Assembly (NCBI GenBank): GCA_902565385.1
Contig: CACFEW010000006.1
Location: 1 to 35,743 of the forward strand
Direction: 5' to 3'
DNA: 35,743 nt
Source: an uncultured Pelagibacteraceae bacterium
GTDB taxonomy: Bacteria > Pseudomonadota > Alphaproteobacteria > Pelagibacterales > Pelagibacteraceae
Positions 30,838 to 35,743 of this stretch are shown here, in pieces (position 1 is the stretch's first letter; each line of letters opens with the position of its first letter). Below the pieces are notes generated by a model, which was given only the letters and a program-made list of their open reading frames with translations, was not told where the DNA came from and made no database searches. Made by a program: the position numbers and the translations under genes.

Positions 30838-31397
30838 TGTCTATCCAGCCTGATACTTGGATAAAAAAAATGTGCAAAGAGCACAACATGATAGATCCAT
30901 TTCTTGATCATCAAGTTTCTGAGGGAAAGATATCCTATGGATTAAGCAGCATGGGTTATGATGTGAGAATTTCTGACGAATACAGAATATTTACAAATGT
31001 AAATAGTTCTTTAGTAGATCCTAAAAATTTTTCTGATGATAATTTCATTGAGAGAAAAGGGCCATATTGTATTATCCCACCTAATTCATTCGTTTTAGCA
31101 AAAACTGTTGAATATTTCAGGATCCCAAAAGATGTTTTATGTATTTGTGTTGGAAAAAGTACTTATGCTAGGACGGGAATTATTTGCAATGTAACTCCAA
31201 TTGAAAATGAATTTGAGGGAAATATTGTGATTGAGCTTAGTAATACAACTCCCAATCCAGCAAAAATCTATTCTAACGAGGGAATTGCACAATTTTTATT
31301 TTTTAAATCAGATACTCAACCCGAAACAACATATAAATCTAAGAACGGCAAATATCAGGGCCAGACTACAATTCAAGTTGCTAAAATTAAAAAATAA
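30837..31397 (+). CDS. dcd: dCTP deaminase
   Basis: 186 residues, the usual size for the alphaproteobacterial-type enzyme. Motifs include [65 protein letters not shown] (containing the catalytic Glu) and [12 protein letters not shown] near the C-terminus. It converts dCTP to dUTP for thymidylate synthesis. Its ATG overlaps the stop of the 33-residue protein; murA follows after 3 nt. Confidence 0.96.
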   Translation: MSIQPDTWIKKMCKEHNMIDPFLDHQVSEGKISYGLSSMGYDVRISDEYRIFTNVNSSLVDPKNFSDDNFIERKGPYCIIPPNSFVLAKTVEYFRIPKDVLCICVGKSTYARTGIICNVTPIENEFEGNIVIELSNTTPNPAKIYSNEGIAQFLFFKSDTQPETTYKSKNGKYQGQTTIQVAKIKK

Positions 31398-31400
31398 ATT

Positions 31401-32666
31401 ATGGACAAGTTTTCTATAGAGGGCCCTTGTAGAATAAAGGGTAGAGTAAAAATTTCAGGATCAAAAAATTCCTCATTGCCAATCTTGGCATCGACGCTTT
31501 TATTTGATCAACCTGTTACAATTAGAAATTTGCCAAAAGTAAAAGACATTGACACAATGCTTAGTTTGTTAAAATCTCTTGGCTCAAAAATAATTTTATC
31601 TAAAGATAAAAGAATCGCTAAAATACACAATAAAAATAAAATAAAAACTTTTGCAAGTTATTCTCTTGTAAAAACTATGAGAGGTTCAATTTTAGTATTA
31701 GGACCTTTAATTGCAAAATATCATAAGTCAAAAATATCCTTACCAGGCGGTTGTTTGATTGGTGCAAGACCAATCAACTATCATTTGGATGCTTTAAAAA
31801 AGCTTGGAATGAATTATGTTTTAAAAGATGGATACATTTTAGCAAAATCTAAAGGCAAATTAAAAGGAAAGGTTTTAAGATTTCCAAAAATTAGTGTAGG
31901 TGCAACAGAAAATTCTATTATCGCAGCATGTTTAGCTAAAGGTACTACAATTCTAAAAAATTGTGCTGTTGAGCCCGAAATTAAGGATCTTACAAATTTT
32001 TTAAACTCGGCTGGAGCAAAAATTACTTGGAGTGGAAGAAAGTGTAAAATTATTGGAGTAGAGTCTTTGAATAAGACTGAGTATTCGGTTATGCCTGACC
32101 GGATTGAGGCAGGCACTTTTTGTGTTGCTGCAACAGTTGCAAAAGGAAATTTAGAAATATTAGATTTTGATGCCAAAATTATTAAAACAGAGCTTAATTT
32201 GTTAAAAAAATTTGGCGCAAAAATTAAAATTAAAAACAAAAAAATTTTTATTAAAGGGCCTGAAAATATTAAGTCGATCAAGAATATTAAAACCAAAGAA
32301 TACCCAGGAGTTTCTACTGATATGCAATCACAACTAATGGTTATAATGTGCCTTGCCAATGGAAAAGGTTCTATAACTGAAAATATCTTTGAAAATAGAT
32401 TCATGCATGTTGCTGAACTTCGTAGACTTGGCGCAAAAATAAATATTAATAGAAACGTAGCTGCAATCGAGGGAAATACAAAATTTATTGGTGCTGAATT
32501 AATGTCTAGCGACTTACGAGCTTCAGTGTCTCTTGTTTTAGCGGCAATGGTTTCTAAAGGCAGGTCAACAATAAATCGAATTTATCATTTAGATCGAGGT
32601 TACGAGGATATTGAAAATAAACTCAAAAAAATTGGGGTACGAATTAGAAGACAAAAAAATGGGTAA
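31401..32666 (+). CDS. murA: UDP-N-acetylglucosamine 1-carboxyvinyltransferase
   Basis: 421 residues, normal length. Lys22 in SGSKNSSLP and the active-site Cys118 in LPGGCLIGARPIN (the fosfomycin target position) are present, plus the MPDRIEAGTFCVAA segment and the SDLRASVSLVLAAMVSKG near the end. It transfers enolpyruvate from PEP to UDP-GlcNAc, the first committed step of peptidoglycan synthesis. Starts 3 nt after dcd and overlaps the DUF2948 gene by 8 nt. Confidence 0.97.
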   Translation: MDKFSIEGPCRIKGRVKISGSKNSSLPILASTLLFDQPVTIRNLPKVKDIDTMLSLLKSLGSKIILSKDKRIAKIHNKNKIKTFASYSLVKTMRGSILVLGPLIAKYHKSKISLPGGCLIGARPINYHLDALKKLGMNYVLKDGYILAKSKGKLKGKVLRFPKISVGATENSIIAACLAKGTTILKNCAVEPEIKDLTNFLNSAGAKITWSGRKCKIIGVESLNKTEYSVMPDRIEAGTFCVAATVAKGNLEILDFDAKIIKTELNLLKKFGAKIKIKNKKIFIKGPENIKSIKNIKTKEYPGVSTDMQSQLMVIMCLANGKGSITENIFENRFMHVAELRRLGAKININRNVAAIEGNTKFIGAELMSSDLRASVSLVLAAMVSKGRSTINRIYHLDRGYEDIENKLKKIGVRIRRQKNG

Positions 32667-33057
32667 ATATCTAGCAAAGATAATTGCAAACGATCAAGAG
32701 GGCTTACAAATGATATCCGCATGTATCGCTGGCTCAAAAACAAAAGTTGATAATATTAAGTATTTAGCATCAAGCAAAGTTTTTCTATTATCAATCGAAA
32801 GAACTAAAATTGAGTCTGATCAAATGAATAAGAAAATAAACAGTATTTGCAGATTTGATTTTGTTGATAAGGTTAAATCTAAAAAAATCGATCAAGGAAA
32901 TAAAGAAAAAATATTAAATTTAATTGGCATCGATTATTTGAAAAATAAAGATGATTATGAAATAAATTTAATTTTTGATAATAATAGTCACATTGTTTTG
33001 ACTACAGAAACGATTGAAGTAAGGTTAGAGGACCAAAATGAGATCAAACAAATATGA
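32659..33057 (+). CDS. DUF2948 family protein
   Basis: 132 residues with ATG 32659 (MGKYLAKIIANDQEGL). A longer form from 32611 lies wholly inside murA and adds residues unlike the family. The pattern RFDFVDKVKSKKID, ILNLIGIDYL, INLIFDNNSHIVLTTETIEVRLED matches DUF2948, a family of unknown function found between murA and hisD in many Alphaproteobacteria. It overlaps murA by 8 nt and hisD by 4 nt. Biochemical role unknown. Confidence 0.8.
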   Translation: MGKYLAKIIANDQEGLQMISACIAGSKTKVDNIKYLASSKVFLLSIERTKIESDQMNKKINSICRFDFVDKVKSKKIDQGNKEKILNLIGIDYLKNKDDYEINLIFDNNSHIVLTTETIEVRLEDQNEIKQI

Positions 33058-34337
33058 AAATATTAGATAGTAAATTAAGAAATTTTAATAAAAAGTTAGA
33101 TAATTTATTATTAAGAAGAAAAACTAAAGTTCAAACGAGTTCTGTCTCTGTTATTAAAATAATTAATGACGTAAAAAAAAATGGTGACAAAGCATTGTTA
33201 AAATATGAGAAGAAATTTAACCAAAATAGAGTAATTAAACCTAGTTTTAGTCAAATTAAACAATCTATTAATTCTCTAGATCCTAAAGTAAAAAATGCTA
33301 TCGATCTAGCCTATTCAAGAATTTACAAATTTCACTCATTACAAAAATTTAAAAATATTTCTTACATAGATAAATTAAAAAATAAATTAGAATATAAATA
33401 TCTACCAATCGAATCCGTTGCAATTTACGTGCCAGGATCATCAGCTTCTTATCCTTCAAGTGTTTTAATGAACGCTATCCCTGCGATAGTTGCAGGAGTA
33501 AAAAGAATAATTATGATTAATCCAGGATATAAAGGAAAACAAAATGCTGCAGTACTATATGCAGCTAAAAAATGTAAAATTAAGGAAATATATTCTATTG
33601 GTGGTCCATCAGCGATTGCAGCAGTCGCCTATGGAACAAAAAAAATTAACAGAGTGAATAAGATTGTAGGTCCTGGTAATAAATATGTAGCAGCTGCTAA
33701 AAAGGAAGTTTTTGGGGATGTTGGTGTTGAGGGAATGATAGCTGGACCATCGGAAGTAACGGTTGTTGGTGATAGATTTTCAAATCCAAGCTGGATAGCA
33801 AGCGATCTTATTGGTCAAGCAGAACATGATGAACTTGCTCAATGTATTTTAATTTCTAAAAGTAAAGACTTAATTAGTCAAACTAAAGGTGAAATTTTTA
33901 AACAATTAAAAAAAATTCCAAGAACAGCTATCGCAAGAAAAAGTTTATCAAATAACGGAATTTTAATTCAAGTAAAATCAGATAAACAAATAATTGATAT
34001 TGTAAATAAAATCGCTCCTGAGCATTTAGAATTAAATGTAAAAAATTACAAATCTTTTATTTCAAAAATTAAAAATGCTGGTTCTATTTGTTTGGGAAAA
34101 TATGCTGTGATGGCAATGACTGACTATAATGCTGGTTCAAACCATATATTACCAACTAATGGTTCTGCTAAATTTTCAAGCGGTATAAGTGTTAATGAAT
34201 TTTATAAAAGAATTTCATATATAAACTTATCAAAAAAGGGTATTGAAAAGCTTGGACCATCAGTTATAACTCTTGCAAATTATGAAGGGTTGGCCGCACA
34301 CGCTCAATCTGTGAAAAAACGAATTAGGAGAAAATAA
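33054..34337 (+). CDS. hisD: histidinol dehydrogenase
   Basis: 427 residues. Signature KIVGPGNKYVAAAKKEVFGDVGVEGMIAGPSEVTVVGD, the AEHDELAQCIL zinc/catalytic region, APEHLEL, and the C-terminal AVMAMTDYNAGSNHILPTNGSAKFSSG are all present. It catalyses the last two steps of histidine synthesis, oxidising L-histidinol to histidine with NAD. It overlaps the DUF2948 gene by 4 nt and is followed after 3 nt by infA. Confidence 0.97.
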   Translation: MKILDSKLRNFNKKLDNLLLRRKTKVQTSSVSVIKIINDVKKNGDKALLKYEKKFNQNRVIKPSFSQIKQSINSLDPKVKNAIDLAYSRIYKFHSLQKFKNISYIDKLKNKLEYKYLPIESVAIYVPGSSASYPSSVLMNAIPAIVAGVKRIIMINPGYKGKQNAAVLYAAKKCKIKEIYSIGGPSAIAAVAYGTKKINRVNKIVGPGNKYVAAAKKEVFGDVGVEGMIAGPSEVTVVGDRFSNPSWIASDLIGQAEHDELAQCILISKSKDLISQTKGEIFKQLKKIPRTAIARKSLSNNGILIQVKSDKQIIDIVNKIAPEHLELNVKNYKSFISKIKNAGSICLGKYAVMAMTDYNAGSNHILPTNGSAKFSSGISVNEFYKRISYINLSKKGIEKLGPSVITLANYEGLAAHAQSVKKRIRRK

Positions 34338-34340
34338 AAT

Positions 34341-34556
34341 TTGTCAAAACAAGATTTACTTGAATTTAAGGGTAAAGTAACTGACCTGTTACCTAATGCC
34401 ATGTTTAGAGTTAAATTGGAAAACGGTCACGTAGTGACAGCACATACTGCAGGTAAGTTAAGAAAAAACAGAATTCGAGTATTACAAGGTGATAATGTGA
34501 CTGTGGAAATGACACCTTATGACCTTACTAAAGGCAGAATTATCTTTAGAGGTTAA
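34341..34556 (+). CDS. infA: translation initiation factor IF-1 (TTG start)
   Basis: 71 residues, an OB-fold protein: [62 protein letters not shown], near-identical to the universal IF-1 pattern. The start codon is TTG at 34341; no ATG lies at the expected start. An AGGAG at 34326-34330 supports it, about 10 nt upstream, inside the hisD end. It occludes the ribosomal A-site during initiation. tRNA-Phe begins 6 nt after the stop, so it is likely made from the same transcript. Confidence 0.96.
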   Translation: MSKQDLLEFKGKVTDLLPNAMFRVKLENGHVVTAHTAGKLRKNRIRVLQGDNVTVEMTPYDLTKGRIIFRG

Positions 34557-34562
34557 CTTTTT

Positions 34563-34637
34563 GCCTCGGTAGCTCAGGAGTAGAGCAGAGCCCTGAAAAG
34601 GCTTGTGTCGGAGGTGCGAATCCTTCCCGAGGCACCA
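34563..34637 (+). tRNA. tRNA-Phe (anticodon GAA), T-loop lacking U55
   Basis: 75 nt with encoded CCA, followed directly by a second CCA. Acceptor GCCTCGG/CCGAGGC, D-stem GCTC/GAGC, anticodon stem GAGCC/GGCTT around CTGAAAA (anticodon GAA), T-stem GGAGG/CCTTC. The T-loop is TGCGAAT: position 55, normally T (pseudouridine), is G, while T54, C56 and A58 are standard. It lies 6 nt after infA and has no terminator of its own that I can see. Confidence 0.95.
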
Positions 34638-34647
34638 CCAAAACATC

Positions 34648-34676
34648 TTGAAATTAATATACAAAGAAATTAACTT
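34648..34676 (+). promoter_or_regulatory. possible cspA promoter
   Basis: TTGAAA (34648-34653), 17-nt spacer, TAACTT (34671-34676), followed by a short leader and an AAGGA at 34697-34701, 11 nt before the ATG. The -10 match is weak. Confidence 0.35.
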
Positions 34677-34712
34677 CTATCTTAAATAAATAACAAAAGG
34701 ACGAGTAAAAAG

Positions 34713-34925
34713 ATGAGTACAATTCAAGGAAAAGTAAAATGGTTTAATGGCAAAAAAGGTTATGGTTTTATAGAGAGAGACGATAAAGAAAAAGATGCCT
34801 TTGTTCACGCCAGCGCAGTAAAAGCTGCAGGAATGAGATTTCTAAATGAAGGAGATAAATTAGAATTTACTTTAGAGGATGGTCCAAAAGGCCCTTCAGC
34901 AGTAAATTTAAAAAAATTAGATTAA
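34713..34925 (+). CDS. cspA: cold shock protein (CspA family)
   Basis: 70 residues. Single cold-shock domain with RNP1 [10 protein letters not shown] and RNP2 DAFVHASAV, the RNA-binding surface, starting [18 protein letters not shown]. Such proteins bind single-stranded RNA and keep mRNAs unfolded; some are constitutive. The upstream leader after the CCACCA of tRNA-Phe is only ~75 nt, shorter than thermosensing cspA leaders. It ends in a strong terminator. Confidence 0.95.
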   Translation: MSTIQGKVKWFNGKKGYGFIERDDKEKDAFVHASAVKAAGMRFLNEGDKLEFTLEDGPKGPSAVNLKKLD

Positions 34926-34939
34926 TTTAAATATTTTAC

Positions 34940-34981
34940 AAGGGCGTTTTCTTAGAAAAAAGAAAACGTCCTTTTCTTTTT
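34940..34981 (+). terminator. Rho-independent terminator after cspA
   Basis: Inverted repeat AAGGGCGTTTTCTT (34940-34953) / AAGAAAACGTCCTT (34960-34973), 14 bp with one G-T pair and a 6-nt loop (AGAAAA), followed by a T-rich tract to about 34981. This is the best intrinsic terminator in the window. Confidence 0.85.
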
Positions 34982-34985
34982 AGGG

Positions 34986-35013
34986 TTGAATAATTTCAAT
35001 TTTTGTCTAAAAC
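34986..35013 (+). promoter_or_regulatory. possible promoter giving a leaderless small-ORF transcript
   Basis: TTGAAT (34986-34991), 16-nt spacer, TAAAAC (35008-35013), with an ATG exactly 7 nt further at 35021, where transcription would begin. It follows the cspA terminator. Both boxes are imperfect. Confidence 0.3.
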
Positions 35014-35020
35014 GCTGCTC

Positions 35021-35122
35021 ATGAATCAAAATGAGGCTAATTACAGATTAAACCCAGGTACTCTTAGACTTGCTCTTAGAGGAACTAACAGAGGTGTGCA
35101 CGCTCATTTCCATGCTGGCTAA
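35021..35122 (+). other. candidate small ORF or structured RNA upstream of tRNA-His/hisS
   Basis: A 33-codon frame from ATG 35021 reads MNQNEANYRLNPGTLRLALR and ends with GVHAHFHAG and TAA. A TTG at 35003 would lengthen it by 6 residues. The stretch is visibly richer in G/C than the flanks and ends in three His codons among the last eight sense codons. The stop overlaps a hairpin, GCTGGC-TAAA-GCTAGC (35114-35129). There is no Shine-Dalgarno. It could be a leader peptide, a free small protein, or a structured RNA with a chance frame; I recognise no family. The rest of the 266-nt stretch 34926-35191 holds the cspA terminator and AT-rich sequence before tRNA-His. Confidence 0.4.
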
Positions 35123-35191
35123 AGCTAGCGAATAATCACTTATATTATAATTTTAAATAACAACAAAATAAGATAAAACAAAAAAGGATAT

Positions 35192-35265
35192 GCCTTGATG
35201 GTGAAATAGCATCACGTCGGTTTGTGGATCCGAAGTCGTAGGAGCGTAACCTACTCAAGGTACCA
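35192..35265 (+). tRNA. tRNA-His (anticodon GTG), non-canonical: no G-1, A73, odd T-loop
   Basis: 74 nt with encoded CCA. Acceptor GCCTTGA/TCAAGGT (first pair G-T), D-stem GTGA/TCAC, anticodon stem TCGGT/TCCGA (last pair T-T) around TTGTGGA (anticodon GTG), T-stem GTAGG/CCTAC. The base before the 5' end is T, not G, and the discriminator is A instead of C, so the usual G-1:C73 histidine identity pair is missing. The T-loop AGCGTAA has A54 and T58, the reverse of T54/A58, and G55. It stands 4 nt before hisS, in agreement with the histidine assignment. Confidence 0.88.
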
Positions 35266-35269
35266 AAAA

Positions 35270-35743
35270 ATGAATAAAGAAAATAAATTAATTCCTGGAT
35301 TACCCTCAGGTTTTGAAGATAGATGGAATAAAACATTAATTCTCAAAAAAAGACTATTAAAAGTCATTGAGAATAGTTTTGTTAAATATGGTTTCAACCC
35401 TTTAGAAACTCCATCATTTGAAATTAGTGAAAATATAGGCTCCTTTCTCGCAGAGGATGAGAATAATCCTATGTCTGATGTGTTTACATTCGATGATGGT
35501 GAAAAGAATATTACTTTAAGATATGATTTATCAAGTCCACTTGCTAGATTTGTTGCTCAGAATAGTCAGGAGCTTCCTTCAATATATAAAAGATATGCAA
35601 TTCAAAATGTATTCAGAAATGAAAAATCTGGAAATGCCAGGTATAGGGAATTTACTCAAGCAGATTGTGATATAGTTGGAAACGTTAATTTAGCCCAAGC
35701 AAATGCCGAACTGTGTAATTTGATCTCAAATACTTTAGTAGAT
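35270..35743 (+). CDS. hisS: histidyl-tRNA synthetase, N-terminal part (3' truncated by window)
   Basis: 158 codons are present and the frame runs off the end. It opens NKENKLIPGLPSGFEDRWN. Class II motif 1 lies in FVKYGFNPLETPSFE, followed by TLRYDLSSPLARFVAQN and motif 2 YAIQNVFRNEKSGNARYREFTQADCDIVG. The RNEKxGxxRxREFTQxDxDxVG pattern resembles the divergent HisRS type found in many Alphaproteobacteria that use tRNA-His without G-1. The ATG at 35270 is 4 nt after the tRNA-His CCA, so no Shine-Dalgarno can lie outside the tRNA. It charges tRNA-His with histidine. Confidence 0.93.
   Translation, partial: MNKENKLIPGLPSGFEDRWNKTLILKKRLLKVIENSFVKYGFNPLETPSFEISENIGSFLAEDENNPMSDVFTFDDGEKNITLRYDLSSPLARFVAQNSQELPSIYKRYAIQNVFRNEKSGNARYREFTQADCDIVGNVNLAQANAELCNLISNTLVD

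Noticed and set aside
32611-32658. Longer DUF2948 protein starting inside murA
   Set aside because: The 16 extra residues lie wholly in murA coding sequence and the family begins near MGKYLAKIIAN.
34982-35135. tmRNA, SRP RNA or other known structured RNA between cspA and tRNA-His
   Set aside because: No tRNA-like acceptor halves, tag sequence, GGAAG-type SRP loop or recognisable riboswitch core could be found; left as an unclassified candidate.

Overview
The window is about 36 kb of a compact, strongly AT-rich alphaproteobacterial chromosome. It most resembles the SAR11 / Pelagibacterales lineage. The grounds are very low GC with Lys/Asn/Ile-rich proteins, nearly absent intergenic DNA, RegB-type redox kinase, and alphaproteobacterial gene blocks (bolA-J protein-cobS-cobT; def-fmt-truA / dapE-dapD-HAD-argB-yidC-yidD-rnpA-rpmH; dcd-murA-DUF2948-hisD-infA). 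This assignment comes from gene content and order; no database search was possible.

Layout. (1) 1-4442: the end of pheS, pheT and lepA, a translation operon. (2) 4432-9198: five surface-sugar genes (GT61 glycosyltransferase, Gfo/Idh/MocA oxidoreductase, GT17 and GT2 glycosyltransferases, TylF-like methyltransferase), a small accessory block ending beside tRNA-Ser. (3) 9266-12812: tRNA-Ser(GGA), gyrB and a RegB-like sensor kinase. (4) 12809-17971: cobT, cobS and a J-domain protein on the minus strand, bolA on the plus strand, then aroB and aroK on minus. (5) 18029-22171: an overlooked 59-residue membrane protein, a 590-residue exported protein of unknown function, then def, fmt and truA. (6) 22151-29552, minus strand: a ten-gene run read from rpmH through rnpA, yidD, yidC, argB, HAD phosphatase, dapD, dapE and an HDAC-like deacetylase to a SET-domain protein. 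(7) 29645-35743: a VTT-domain membrane protein, tRNA-Thr, two tiny lysine-rich proteins leading into dcd-murA-DUF2948-hisD-infA, tRNA-Phe, cspA, a small-ORF/RNA region, tRNA-His and the start of hisS.

How they fit together. Most of the window is core housekeeping: protein synthesis and maturation (pheST, lepA, def, fmt, truA, infA, tRNAs, hisS), membrane insertion (yidC/yidD), lysine/peptidoglycan, arginine, histidine and aromatic amino acid synthesis (dapDE, argB, hisD, aroBK, murA), and DNA topology (gyrB). The signals most worth a second look are: three of four tRNAs with non-canonical T-loops; a tRNA-His without the usual G-1/C73 identity, placed 4 nt before hisS; a His-containing mini-ORF in the otherwise empty space upstream of that pair; a CobS/CobT AAA+/VWA pair with a J protein and BolA but no cobalamin genes in view; a RegB kinase whose phospho-acceptor His is followed by Ser; and a SET + HDAC-like pair inserted into a conserved block. 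Every convergent gene pair in the window overlaps or abuts.
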